Source of the DNA: Candidatus Aminicenantota bacterium
GTDB lineage: Bacteria; Acidobacteriota; Aminicenantia; Aminicenantales; UBA4085
Direction of reading: 5' to 3'
DNA: 62,517 bases
NCBI GenBank assembly: GCA_026393895.1
Contig: JAPKZG010000036.1
Span: forward strand, 1-62,517
Below are positions 33,587 through 42,000 of the stretch, piece by piece. Under the pieces are notes generated by a model, which did not search any database, was not told the origin of the DNA, and saw only the letters and a list, made by a program, of their open reading frames with translations. How positions within the stretch are numbered: the stretch's first letter is position 1; the number at the start of each line of letters is the position of its first letter. Position numbers and translations under genes: made by a program.

Positions 33587-34492
33587 TCAAATCCAGAGGT
33601 TCCGCGGATATTCCCCGGCGGCGACGAGCTTTTCCAGGGAGTCCATTACGAGCAGCCGGTCCGCCTTGTAGGTCACACCGAACCATCGGGCGGATGTCGG
33701 AAGAACCCGGCAGGTGGCCAGGCCGTCCTTGATCATGCGGTTGACGACGAGCGGAATGAAGAATTCCGCCTTCGGATCCGACCCCCGTTCTTCCAAGAAT
33801 TTCGCGAATGCCGCCCGGGCGTAATCGAAATAGGTCGGCGTGAACCCCCAGAAATTCATCGACACGGTTTTTCCGTCGCCGACCGGGATGTGGTGCCCGG
33901 ACGCGTCTTCGAAGACGATCCCGAATTTGGTTCGTTCCACGTGGGTGCGTTCGACGATGGCTTCGAGAAACCCCTCCGGGTTCACTTCGCAGACGCCCCG
34001 GGCGACCGCTCCGTAATCCGAAAGCGTGGCGTTGAGATCATATCCGACGACGGCGTAGCGCGGCTCCCCGCGGTTCACTGCGGAAAGAAATTCGGCCATT
34101 TTCCGGAACGCGTCCGCCCCGTAAAAATCATCGGCGTTGATGACGGCGAACGGCTCTCGGACCTTAGCCGCGGTCGATAAAACGGCGTGAGACGTCCCCC
34201 AGGGCTTGGTCCGGTCCGAAGGAACGCAAAACCCGGGGGGAAGATCGTCGCTTTCCTGAAAAACGTAGTCCGCTTCTATCCGGCCGGCGAGTTTCCGAAG
34301 GATGACGTCCCGAAAGTCCCGCTCCATCCGCCGCTGGATGATGAATACGCACCGGCCGAATCCGGCCCGGCGGGCATCGAACAGGGAATAATCCATGATG
34401 GTTTCGCCGGACGGGCCGACGGGATCCATTTGTTTCAGGCTGCCGTAGCGGCTTCCGATGCCGGCGGCTAAAATCACCAGGGCGGGTTTCAT
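33587..34492 (-). CDS. Nucleotidyltransferase family protein (sugar-1-phosphate NTP transferase fold)
   Basis: A 301-residue nucleotide-sugar pyrophosphorylase-like enzyme. 'LVILAAGIGSRYGSLKQMDP' is the GxGxRxx...K nucleotide-binding start, 'FAVINADDFYGADAFRKMAE' carries the metal-binding Asp-Asp, and 'VSMNFWGFTPTYFDYARAAF' and 'LPTSARWFGVTYKADRLLV' complete the fold. 'SGETIMDYSLFDARRAG' differs from GalU/RfbA, so the sugar is unknown. The ribosome site AGGAGGATTCGAGG is strong. It is flanked by inverted copies of a related ~100-bp non-coding repeat. Confidence 0.8.
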   Translation of the reverse strand: MKPALVILAAGIGSRYGSLKQMDPVGPSGETIMDYSLFDARRAGFGRCVFIIQRRMERDFRDVILRKLAGRIEADYVFQESDDLPPGFCVPSDRTKPWGTSHAVLSTAAKVREPFAVINADDFYGADAFRKMAEFLSAVNRGEPRYAVVGYDLNATLSDYGAVARGVCEVNPEGFLEAIVERTHVERTKFGIVFEDASGHHIPVGDGKTVSMNFWGFTPTYFDYARAAFAKFLEERGSDPKAEFFIPLVVNRMIKDGLATCRVLPTSARWFGVTYKADRLLVMDSLEKLVAAGEYPRNLWI

Positions 34493-34550
34493 CCTCGAAT
34501 CCTCCTGAAAGGCCCTTTTACCATAAAGGCGGGTCGAGTTCCACTACCCG

Positions 34551-34686
34551 CTCCGCGGCATTGCCAAGACACGGGGCGGTGGATCGACGGCAAATGCCCC
34601 GCTCCGGGGACGTGCGGCGATTTGGCCTGTACTCATGGAGAAGACTTTTTCTCCATGAGTGCGCTCCGTCTCTCGCGAGGCCCGGA
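34551..34686 (+). repeat. Non-coding repeat, copy B, with an inserted hairpin
   Basis: This contains CTCCGCGGCATT, CAAGAC, AAATGCCCCGCTCCGGGG, then GTGCG, a 40-odd-base insertion that includes the hairpin at 34631, and GTGCGCTCCGTC with TCGCGA. It is the inverted partner of 33483-33553. No gene is seen in 34493-34817 other than this. Confidence 0.65.
34631..34660. repeat. Perfect 12-bp hairpin
   Basis: ACTCATGGAGAA (34631-34642) and TTCTCCATGAGT (34649-34660) are exact reverse complements around a 6-nt GACTTT loop. It lies inside copy B of the repeat, where copy A has no counterpart. It could be a small inserted palindrome or a terminator-like structure. Confidence 0.7.
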
Positions 34687-34817
34687 TCCTGGAGGACACG
34701 GCGTGGAACTTCGGCCCCCGGCATCCTTTCCCGGCAACGCCGGGGGGCCGTTTTACGTATATAAAGGTGGAGGCTGGATTGATCGACGTTGACATCCCGG
34801 AAGTCGCGTGGTAAGTG

Positions 34818-36671
34818 ATGGATATTCCCATGAAATGTCCTTCGTGCCTGGCGGAAAACCAGCCGGACAGCCGGTTCTGCTCCCGCTGCGCGACGCCCCT
34901 TCCCCAGGAACCGACCCCCGTTTCGGCCGGAATCACCCAGACGATGATCGCCTCGATCGATCATCTTCAGCGCGGATCCCTGTTCGCCGGGCGTTATGAA
35001 ATCGTCGAAGAGATCGGCCGGGGCGGCATGGGCCGCGTTTACCGGGCCTATGACCGCCAGATCAAGGAAGACGTCGCCCTCAAACTTCTGAAACCTGAAA
35101 TCAGCTTTAACGAAAAGGCCATCGAGCGTTTCCGAAACGAACTCAAGTTCGCCCGCCGGATCGCCCATCCCCGCGTCTGCCGGATGTACGATCTCGGCGA
35201 ATCCGGGCTGTCGCATTTCCTGACGATGGAGTACGTCGAAGGCGAAGACCTCAAGGCCTTTATCCGCCGTTCCAACCATCTCACGACGCCCAAGGCGTTG
35301 GCCATCGGACGGCAGATCGCCGAGGGCCTGGGTGAAGCGCACCGCCTCGGAGTCGTCCATCGCGACCTCAAGCCCCAAAACGTGATGATCGACCGCGAGG
35401 GCAAGGCGAAAATCATGGATTTCGGGCTGGCCCGGATCACCGACGGTGAGGGGTTGACCGGTTCCGGCCTGATGCTCGGAACGCCGGAATACATGTCCCC
35501 CGAACAGGTCGATCTCAAGGAAGTCGACGCCCGGGTCGACCTCTACGCCCTCGGCATCATCCTCTACGAAATGGTGACAGGGCACGTCCCGTTCAAGGGC
35601 GAGACGCCGCTGGCCGTCGCCCTGAAACAAAAAAACGAGAAAGCCCGCGACGCCCGGGAGTCGAACCCCCTGGTGCCGGATTCGCTGATCGCGGTGATTC
35701 AAAAATGCCTGGAGAAGGACCCGAACCGCCGTTATCAAACGGCCGCCGAGGCCGCCGTCGCGTTGGACGAAGTCGAACGGGGCCTCTCCTCGGCCGTCCG
35801 GGAAATATCCCGGTCCGCCGCCCGCGGCTCGAGCGCCCATCTTCGCCGCCGGCGGTCCAAATGGATTTTCCTTTTTCCGGCGGCTCTCGCGGTCCTCTTC
35901 GCCGTGGTCATATCGGTCACGACGCTGGAAAAAAAACACGAAGTGACGGTTCCGACTCCCCCGGCGGCATTATCCCCGGCCGTCGAGAACCTGGATGAGG
36001 AAGCCACCCGCGCCGGCCGGGTCATTCTTGGGTTTCTCGGCTCCAAGGATCCCCGCAACGTCCAGGAAGTGGAAAAGACGCTGGGCGAGATGCAAAAATA
36101 TCTTCCGGAGAAAGGCCCGAGCGTGGACGCCTGGAACGAGGCCGTGAAAAAATTCGATAAAAGCCGCGAAGGGAACCCGGCCACGGCGAACGTTCCCGAG
36201 GTCGGGGGCGAAATGCAACAGCTGATGGCCATGATTTCCGAACGGGAGTCCGCCCAAAAGGCCAAAGAATCCATGACCGCGGTTAAAACTCGTATTCAGC
36301 GACGATCGGCCGGGAATAATTTTTTGTTCCGGATCGGCCAATTTGAGGAACGCAACGCCGACGACGCGTTCACCAAAAACGACTACGCGGGCGCCCGCGC
36401 GCTCTACCGGCTGCTGGAAAGGATTTACGAGGCCGTCCCCGGGGGCGAAGACGCCGTCGGGGGAGTCGCGGCCCTCCGGAAAATAGTCAAAAACCTGAAA
36501 ACCGAAAATAAGGCCATTCCCGGCGGAAAAATCGACGACTGGCTGGACTCCTCCGCCCGGGAAATCGAATCACAGGCCGAAATGTTCGCCGCCAAAGGCG
36601 ATCTCGAAAACGCCTGCGGAGCTTTTACCCGAGCGGCCTTCCTTCTTCAAAAAATCAGGGACGCGGCCTGA
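34818..36671 (+). CDS. Ser/Thr protein kinase with N-terminal zinc ribbon and one TM helix
   Basis: About 617 residues. The start is uncertain: GTG 34815, ATG 34818 and ATG 34830 are all possible, and none has a good ribosome site. 'MKCPSCLAENQPDSRFCSRC' is a zinc ribbon (two CxxC). The kinase domain (~60-325) has 'GRGGMGRVYRAYDRQ', 'HRDLKPQNVMID', 'DFGLARI' and 'GTPEYMSPEQ'. A TM helix follows at ~350-370 (WIFLFPAALAVLFAVVISVT). The ~245 residues outside are helical and charged, with 'GNNFLFRIGQFEERNADDAF', possibly TPR-like. It has no PP2C partner nearby other than the one at 30112. Confidence 0.88.
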   Translation: MDIPMKCPSCLAENQPDSRFCSRCATPLPQEPTPVSAGITQTMIASIDHLQRGSLFAGRYEIVEEIGRGGMGRVYRAYDRQIKEDVALKLLKPEISFNEKAIERFRNELKFARRIAHPRVCRMYDLGESGLSHFLTMEYVEGEDLKAFIRRSNHLTTPKALAIGRQIAEGLGEAHRLGVVHRDLKPQNVMIDREGKAKIMDFGLARITDGEGLTGSGLMLGTPEYMSPEQVDLKEVDARVDLYALGIILYEMVTGHVPFKGETPLAVALKQKNEKARDARESNPLVPDSLIAVIQKCLEKDPNRRYQTAAEAAVALDEVERGLSSAVREISRSAARGSSAHLRRRRSKWIFLFPAALAVLFAVVISVTTLEKKHEVTVPTPPAALSPAVENLDEEATRAGRVILGFLGSKDPRNVQEVEKTLGEMQKYLPEKGPSVDAWNEAVKKFDKSREGNPATANVPEVGGEMQQLMAMISERESAQKAKESMTAVKTRIQRRSAGNNFLFRIGQFEERNADDAFTKNDYAGARALYRLLERIYEAVPGGEDAVGGVAALRKIVKNLKTENKAIPGGKIDDWLDSSAREIESQAEMFAAKGDLENACGAFTRAAFLLQKIRDAA

Positions 36672-36678
36672 AGATTAA

Positions 36679-36706
36679 GGGGGAACCCTAAAAAAGAGGT
36701 TCCCCC
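36679..36706. terminator. Hairpin, copy 1 of 2, after the kinase gene
   Basis: GGGGGAACC - CTAAAAAAGA - GGTTCCCCC is a perfect 9-bp stem with a 10-nt loop, beginning seven bases after the kinase stop. An 8-bp version with the identical loop recurs at 36783-36808. The position suits a terminator, but there is no T-tract. The rest of 36672-36958 holds no gene. Confidence 0.5.
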
Positions 36707-36782
36707 TCAACGGGGAACGGCGGCGCGGCTTCGCTTGCGCCGCTTGCCCTGCTCCCCCTCCAAGGTATCGGCACCGCCGATA

Positions 36783-36808
36783 GGGGAACCCTAAAAAAGA
36801 GGTTCCCC
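36783..36808. repeat. Hairpin, copy 2 of 2
   Basis: GGGGAACC - CTAAAAAAGA - GGTTCCCC, followed by CTCA, repeats the first copy exactly in the loop and arms. The ~75 bases between copies include a GC-rich CGGCGCGGCTTCGCTTGCGCCG stem. Two identical palindromes 100 bp apart suggest a small repeated element. Confidence 0.65.
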
Positions 36809-36958
36809 CTCAGGCTTGGCAGGCTTTGCCGCCCTGCACAACCCTTGGTTGTCAGGGTCCATGGAACCCTATGGCGATGATTTATATCCTCCTAACGCTG
36901 ACCGGATCGCGCAACCGCGGACTTGCGGCCGGGGCCCGGTTCGATTAGGATGACAACG

Positions 36959-38659
36959 ATGAAGCCGCCCCTCGATTTTTACGAACTGCAAAAAAAACAA
37001 AAAATCCGCAGCTTCGCCGTCATCGCCCTGCTTCTCATTTTTTATCTCGTCTCAGTCGGCCTGCTCATGATCGCCGGCTGGATGACGATCGGTTTCTTCG
37101 CCCCCCGGCCGGACTTCTTCAGCTCCGGATTCTGGCTGAAATTCGCGGTAACGGACCTCCTTTTCGCTTCCGCAATCGCGGCTTTTCACTTTTTCGATGC
37201 TCGAAAAAACGGGGCCGCCTTCCTTTTAAAAAGGTTGTCGGCAAAACCGCCCGACCCGGCCGACCGTTATCATCACCTGTTCGCCGACGCCGTTTCCGCG
37301 GTCCGTCTCGCCTCGGGCCTTCCGCAGGTGGACGCCCTCGTTCTCCCAACCTTTTCCCTGAACTCTCTCGCCTTGATCCAACCGGATAAACGCCCGGCCG
37401 TGCTGGTCACCGAAGGACTTTTGGCCGATTGCTCCCGCGACGAAGTCGAGGCGGTCGTCGCCCATGAAATGGGACACATCGCCCGCGGCGACACGACGCT
37501 CCTGACGTTGATCTGCGGTCTCTCGTCGTTTTTCGAGCGCCTCCGGGACGCATGTGAGCCCGAGGTCGGCGAGGCGCCGGCCAAAGTCCGCCGGAGGGGC
37601 AACCTAAGGGGCTCGTCCAGCATGCTGTATGCGGCGGCCGCCCTGGGCGCGGTCGTGATCCGACTTCTCGAGGTGTTCATTTCCCGGGAGAGGGAACTTC
37701 TGGCCGACGCGGCGGCCGTCGAATTCGGCCGCAGTCCGATGGCCCTCGCCCGGGCGATCTACAAGGCCCAGGCCCGGAACGTCTTTATCGGGGATTTCAG
37801 TCAGGCCTTCGCCCCTCTTTTTCTGATCGCGCCGTCGTCCCCCCAGGAAGACAGAGCGCCCGCGCCCCGCTGGTCGAGCACCCATCCTTCCTTCGAAGAG
37901 CGGATCCGGTTGCTGGCCGGCATGGCTCATCAAACGCCGCAAGCCGTCGCCGAGCAAGTGAGTGAAGCCCGCGAAGCCCGAAAAACCGCCCAAACGATTG
38001 CCGTTCCGGCCCGGCCGGCTCCTTCCACGTCTTTGGAACCGGAACGACCCGAGGAACTGCGCGATTGGGTCATGATTCCGCATGATCGCGATGCTTTGGA
38101 ACCGATGAGCCTCGTCGACCTGATCGAAACCGAAGGATTCTCTCCGTCCGTCCGGGTTAAAAATCAAATCGAAGGCTTGGAAGGCCGGGCCGGAGATTTC
38201 CCCCAGATCCGGGACGCCCTGCGGCGGCGGAGGCAGGGTCGGCCGGTGGAAATGAGCCGCCTCGGACGATGCCCCCGGTGCCGGATCCCCCTCGGGAATT
38301 GCTATTACGAAGGAGTTCGAATCGGGCTCTGCCGCCGCTGCGGCGGCAAATCAGTCGGCCGCCTGGATATGAATCGAATCATCGCCCGGCGGGAAATCGG
38401 TTTTTCCGCGGAACTCGTCCAAAAAGCCGAGGCGTTCCGCAACGAGCATCTTCTCAATCCCGCCGCCCGGAAGAAAACTCCGGCTTCGCGCGAAAACCGT
38501 CTGACCTGTCCTTCCTGCGCCTGCCCGATGATTCCGCGGCCGTTCAATTACCAGTATTTCATCCCCGTCGATCAATGCGGTTCTTGCGGCCGGATCTGGT
38601 TCGACGCGGACGAACTGGAAATTCTCCAAATCCTCATCGAACGAACGAGGAAAGATTAA
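36959..38659 (+). CDS. M48-family membrane metalloprotease fused to two zinc ribbons
   Basis: A 566-residue HtpX-like protease. I chose the ATG at 36959 (MKPPLDFYELQ) because AGGATGA lies five bases upstream. TM helices are at ~16-45 and ~62-80. 'VVAHEMGHIARGDTTLL' is the HExxH zinc site; 'SRERELLADAAAVEFGRSP' supplies the third ligand Glu. 'WSSTHPSFEERIRLLAGM' is typical of M48. Unusually, the C-terminus adds two Cys4 zinc ribbons of the zf-TFIIB type: 'CPRCRIPLGN...CRRCGG' and 'CPSCACPMIPR...CGSCGRIWFDADELE'. This could be an intramembrane quality-control protease with a built-in recognition module. Confidence 0.88.
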   Translation: MKPPLDFYELQKKQKIRSFAVIALLLIFYLVSVGLLMIAGWMTIGFFAPRPDFFSSGFWLKFAVTDLLFASAIAAFHFFDARKNGAAFLLKRLSAKPPDPADRYHHLFADAVSAVRLASGLPQVDALVLPTFSLNSLALIQPDKRPAVLVTEGLLADCSRDEVEAVVAHEMGHIARGDTTLLTLICGLSSFFERLRDACEPEVGEAPAKVRRRGNLRGSSSMLYAAAALGAVVIRLLEVFISRERELLADAAAVEFGRSPMALARAIYKAQARNVFIGDFSQAFAPLFLIAPSSPQEDRAPAPRWSSTHPSFEERIRLLAGMAHQTPQAVAEQVSEAREARKTAQTIAVPARPAPSTSLEPERPEELRDWVMIPHDRDALEPMSLVDLIETEGFSPSVRVKNQIEGLEGRAGDFPQIRDALRRRRQGRPVEMSRLGRCPRCRIPLGNCYYEGVRIGLCRRCGGKSVGRLDMNRIIARREIGFSAELVQKAEAFRNEHLLNPAARKKTPASRENRLTCPSCACPMIPRPFNYQYFIPVDQCGSCGRIWFDADELEILQILIERTRKD

Positions 38660-38672
38660 AAAAGGAGGGCCG

Positions 38673-39374
38673 ATGAAACCCCGGGTCATTTTGCATAACG
38701 CCGTCAGCGCCGACGGCCGGATGGACTGGTTCCGGCCGAACCTGGAGGCCTACTACGAATTGGCCGGCAGGTTTGAGGAAGACGTCACCCTGGTCGGAAG
38801 CGGGACGCTCCTGGGAAGCCCGGAGGGAGAAACCATCTCCCGGGAACCCGATGAAATCATCGAGGCCCGGAAAGCGGATTCCGTAGACGACCGGCCGATC
38901 CTGGCCGTCCCGGACAGCGGCGATCGCGTGAAGAACTGGGTTTATCTTCGAAGCCTGCCGTTTTGGCGGGACGTCTTTGCCCTCTCCTCCTCAACGGCTT
39001 CCCCGGAACAAATCGACCGCTTCAAACGTCAGCGCGTTCCATATTTTCTGTCGGGTCGGACCAAGGTCGACCTCGCCGCTTCCCTGTCCGCGATCGGCGG
39101 CCGGTTCGGGGCGAAAACGATCCGCGTGGACTCGGGCGGGACGCTGAACGGCGCTCTCCTCCGGGAGGGCCTGGTGGACGAAATCAGCCTGCTTATTCAT
39201 CCCCAATACGTCGGCGGAATATCTCCCCGGACGCTTTTTCGGGCGGAAGACCTGACGGCCGCCGACGGTGTCATCGACCTGGAACTCGCCGGAAACGAAA
39301 CCCTGGCCGGGGGACTGATTTGGCTGAGGTACAACGTCATCACGAAATCCCTAATCGGTCTTCCGGAAGATTGA
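38673..39374 (+). CDS. RibD C-terminal / dihydrofolate-reductase-like reductase
   Basis: A 233-residue NAD(P)H reductase of the RibD-C family. 'PRVILHNAVSADGRMDW' is the usual opening, 'DVTLVGSGTLLGSPEGETIS' the nucleotide loop, and 'IRVDSGGTLNGALLREGLVD EISLLIHP'-type segment the G-G-x-x-N/L-x-x-x-L motif that binds the cofactor phosphate. Relatives are the 2,5-diamino-6-ribosylaminopyrimidinone phosphate reductases of riboflavin synthesis, and uncharacterised dehydrogenases. AAAGGAGGG precedes the ATG. No riboflavin gene is adjacent, so the substrate is left open. Confidence 0.8.
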   Translation: MKPRVILHNAVSADGRMDWFRPNLEAYYELAGRFEEDVTLVGSGTLLGSPEGETISREPDEIIEARKADSVDDRPILAVPDSGDRVKNWVYLRSLPFWRDVFALSSSTASPEQIDRFKRQRVPYFLSGRTKVDLAASLSAIGGRFGAKTIRVDSGGTLNGALLREGLVDEISLLIHPQYVGGISPRTLFRAEDLTAADGVIDLELAGNETLAGGLIWLRYNVITKSLIGLPED

Positions 39375-39531
39375 CTTCGTCAACGGATAACGAAGCCGGT
39401 CAAAAATCCCGGAAATGAATCCCCGGAGCGGAGGGAGCCGCCTTCCTTTTCTTGACACCGGCGGCGGCCCGGCGATATAGTGGCCCCATGATCGGGAGGA
39501 CGTCGGGTCCGCAAAACGAGGCGGACGGACG

Positions 39532-40896
39532 ATGAACATCCTCGTGATCTCCGAAACCCCGGAGATTTTCACCCTCCTTGAAAAAGTCGTCGTGCCGAAG
39601 GGCTACACGATCTATCACTCCGCCAAACGGGAAAACATTAAAACCCTCGTTCGCCACTGGGGGATCCGGATCATCGTTCTCCGGCTTGCGAAGGACGAAA
39701 CGAATGACTTCCTTCCGCTCCGCGAGATCCGGAATTTCGACCCCTTGATCGACGTCATCCTGGCCGGCCCTCCCCTTCCCGTGGAAAAAACCGTCGAGGC
39801 CATTCATCTCGGGGCCGTCGATTACGTGGAGGAACCGTTCGACGGGGAAGACGTTCTCGCCATCCTCTCCCGGATTCAGGAGAAGGTCGATCTCCGGAAG
39901 CAAACCTACCGGCTCGAAAAACAGCTGGCCGAGAAATACGTGTTCGAGGGAATGGTCGGCCGGAGCGCGGCCATGCTCGAGATGTTTTCGCTGATCGAAC
40001 GGCTGGGCAAATTCTCCTCCCCCGTTCTGATCCAGGGCGCCACGGGAACGGGCAAGGAGATGGTCGCCCGGGCCCTCCATCAGCTGAGCCCGCGGCGGGG
40101 GCGGAAACTCGTGGTCTGCGATTGCACCTCCATCCCGGAGAGTCTCTTCGAATCGGAACTCTTCGGCTACGAACGGGGGGCCTTCACCGGGGCCGACAAG
40201 CCAAAACCGGGGATTTTCAAGGACAGCGACGGGGGCACCCTTTTTCTTGATGAAATCGGGGAGATCCCCATGACCGTCCAGACCAAGCTTCTCCGGGTCT
40301 TGGAGGAACACCGGTTCCGGCCGTTGGGATCAAACACCTACGTCGAAATCGACGTCCGGGTGATTTGCGCCACCAACAAGAGCCTGCGGACCCTGATCAC
40401 CGGAGGCGTTTTCCGCGAGGATCTCTATCATCGGATCAACCTGGCGGAAATTCACCTGCCGTTGCTCCGGGACCGGAAAGAGGATATTCCGCTCCTGGCC
40501 AATCATTTTCTTGAAGCGAGCGACCGGAAGTTCAAGAAAAGCGTCCGGGGAATCTCCCAACGGGCCAAACGGGCGTTGACGAATTACGAATACCCGGGCA
40601 ACGTCCGGGAATTGGAAAACGTGATCGAACGGGCGGTCATGCTGAGCACCGAGCCGTTCGTCGACCTTAAAGACCTTCCCGAATCGTTGATTCTTTCTTC
40701 CGACCGGGCGGAAAACTGGGAAGCGGAGGAAGGACCGTATCCCTACGGTCAATTAAGCCTGGACGAAATCGAGAAAAAACACATCGCCGAGGTTCTCAAG
40801 GCGGCCGGACACAACAAGCTCAAAGCCGCTAAAACTCTCGGATTGACACGTCCGGCCCTTTACCGTAAACTAAAAAAACATGGCTTTAAGTTATAA
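39532..40896 (+). CDS. Sigma-54-dependent transcriptional activator with degenerate receiver domain
   Basis: A 454-residue NtrC-type activator. The receiver-like domain (1-~120) lacks the phosphorylation site: the acidic pair is S7-E8, the acceptor Asp position is R51 in 'IIVLRLA', and the conserved Lys before 'PF' is E101. The AAA+ domain is complete: Walker A 'GATGTGKE' (169-176), GAFTGA (216-221), Walker B 'GGTLFLDEIGE', 'RVICATNKSL', 'FREDLYHRIN', 'YEYPGNVRELENVIERA'. A Fis-type helix-turn-helix ends the protein (HNKLKAAKTLGLTRPALYRK). Two sigma-54-type promoters follow within 1.1 kb, so the secreted-protein genes downstream are likely targets. No histidine kinase is adjacent; control may be by protein binding or level. 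Confidence 0.92.
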   Translation: MNILVISETPEIFTLLEKVVVPKGYTIYHSAKRENIKTLVRHWGIRIIVLRLAKDETNDFLPLREIRNFDPLIDVILAGPPLPVEKTVEAIHLGAVDYVEEPFDGEDVLAILSRIQEKVDLRKQTYRLEKQLAEKYVFEGMVGRSAAMLEMFSLIERLGKFSSPVLIQGATGTGKEMVARALHQLSPRRGRKLVVCDCTSIPESLFESELFGYERGAFTGADKPKPGIFKDSDGGTLFLDEIGEIPMTVQTKLLRVLEEHRFRPLGSNTYVEIDVRVICATNKSLRTLITGGVFREDLYHRINLAEIHLPLLRDRKEDIPLLANHFLEASDRKFKKSVRGISQRAKRALTNYEYPGNVRELENVIERAVMLSTEPFVDLKDLPESLILSSDRAENWEAEEGPYPYGQLSLDEIEKKHIAEVLKAAGHNKLKAAKTLGLTRPALYRKLKKHGFKL

Positions 40897-41185
40897 ATAA
40901 ATTGGCTCATAAACCCTGGAGGGGGAATGAGGAGTCTTGAGGGAAATCGGGCATACTGCGCTTGGATCACCGAGCGATCCGTTCCCCATGGGAAGCCGTT
41001 TGGAACAAATCTTAACGAAAAGTGTAACATATCCGGACTATGTCAAAAATACCGTGTAAATATAACATTTAAATAGATATATACATGAATGCCATAAAAA
41101 ACAGTGATACGAATACGGACAGTGAATATTATACCGAAAACGAGATATATTATTTATTATCAATATCTTATATTCATTTTTGCTC

Positions 41186-41202
41186 TTGGCACAAGTATTG
41201 CT
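41186..41202 (+). promoter_or_regulatory. Sigma-54 (-24/-12) promoter 1
   Basis: TTGGCACAAGTATTGCT matches the sigma-54 consensus (TGGCAC-N5-TTGC) at every conserved base. RNA would start near 41213, leaving an ~11-nt leader before the gene at 41224. The 327 bases 40897-41223 hold no gene; their second half is strikingly AT-rich, with GGACA at 41117-41121 as a possible half-site for the activator. Confidence 0.8.
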
Positions 41203-41223
41203 ATTAAATAGGCGAGACCGAAA

Positions 41224-41760
41224 ATGAGAATGAAAAGAGACGTCGCGAGATACAAAGCAGCCTCCTTGACTCTCTTCCTCGCTATATTGACAGGGACGGG
41301 CTGGGCGGTATCTCCCGCGATGGGCGAATCCAACGCGATGTCTTTCACGGTCAACCTGAGGGAATGGTTCGTTTTGGAAGTGCAGACTTCCGAGGCGAAT
41401 TTGGAATCGTCGGGCGCCGCAGGGGCCAACGTGACGACGACCATGAGCCCGGACGGAATCCCCGCCCGGATCAAGGCCTTGACGGTCGTCGCCAACAGCC
41501 AGGCTGTCGAGCTGAGAGTTCAGGTCTTCGGCGACCTGGTCAGCTCCTCGGGCGAGACGCTTCCTCTCTCCGAAGTATCTTGGGCAGGAGCGGGCGACGG
41601 CTTTCAGAGTGGACGGTTCACCTCCTCCGGTTCCACCGTCCTGGCCCGTTGGGTCGGCCCCGGCTACCACGAAGGCACGGTCCAGTATTTCTCCCCTAAA
41701 ACCAACGCTACCGGGGAAAAATACGTCCAACGGATCGTTTATAGCTTGATGTCGACCTGA
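41224..41760 (+). CDS. Secreted cysteine-free subunit-like protein A
   Basis: 178 residues with a signal peptide (n-region MRMKRDVARYK, then SLTLFLAILTGTGWAVSPAM). The mature N-terminus 'AMSFTVNLREWFVLEVQT' has alternating hydrophobics. Conserved with three other proteins of this cluster are 'VSWAGAGDGFQSGRF' (pattern V/I-S/T-W-x-A-x-G-x-G-F/Y-x-x-G), then 'GTVQYFS' and a final hydrophobic alternating strand 'YVQRIVYSLMST'. The layout (A strand, core W motif, C-terminal strand) resembles spore-coat-U-like pilins but lacks their cysteines. It probably has its own sigma-54 promoter. It has no recognised family; a structural or adhesive role is inferred. Confidence 0.7.
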   Translation: MRMKRDVARYKAASLTLFLAILTGTGWAVSPAMGESNAMSFTVNLREWFVLEVQTSEANLESSGAAGANVTTTMSPDGIPARIKALTVVANSQAVELRVQVFGDLVSSSGETLPLSEVSWAGAGDGFQSGRFTSSGSTVLARWVGPGYHEGTVQYFSPKTNATGEKYVQRIVYSLMST

Positions 41761-41810
41761 AGCCCCCTCTTCGTTCTATCTACTGCCTCCATTCAAAACC
41801 TAAATCTATT

Positions 41811-41825
41811 GGACATTTTTTGTCC
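41811..41825 (+). promoter_or_regulatory. Candidate upstream activator site for the sigma-54 promoter
   Basis: GGACA-TTTTT-TGTCC is a perfect 5-5-5 palindrome centred about 95 bp before the -24 element of promoter 2, the usual range for NtrC-type enhancers. TTGTCA follows at about 41853. Only one full site was seen, so this is tentative. Confidence 0.4.
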
Positions 41826-41908
41826 TATATAGCAAATTATTGTCACTTTATCTCACCTTGGCGATGTTTCAATATTTTTAAGTAATTGATTTTATTATAT
41901 TTAATATT

Positions 41909-41925
41909 TTGGCACGCATAATGCT
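41909..41925 (+). promoter_or_regulatory. Sigma-54 (-24/-12) promoter 2
   Basis: TTGGCACGCATAATGCT has a perfect -24 (TTGGCACG) and the essential GC of the -12 (ATGC for TTGC) at the right spacing. It lies in an AT-rich stretch. The predicted start is near 41936, giving a ~65-nt leader with AAAGGAGG before the gene at 42001. Confidence 0.7.
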
Positions 41926-42000
41926 TATATAAATGGCGTAGCGATAAAAAAGACATCTTTTCTTTTAGCGAGGAAGAGAGTCAAGCCAAAGGAGGCTAAG

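Noticed and set aside
41761..42000. AT-rich spacer as a replication origin or insertion site
   Set aside because: No DnaA boxes or terminal repeats seen; the sigma-54 promoter explains its conservation-worthy part.
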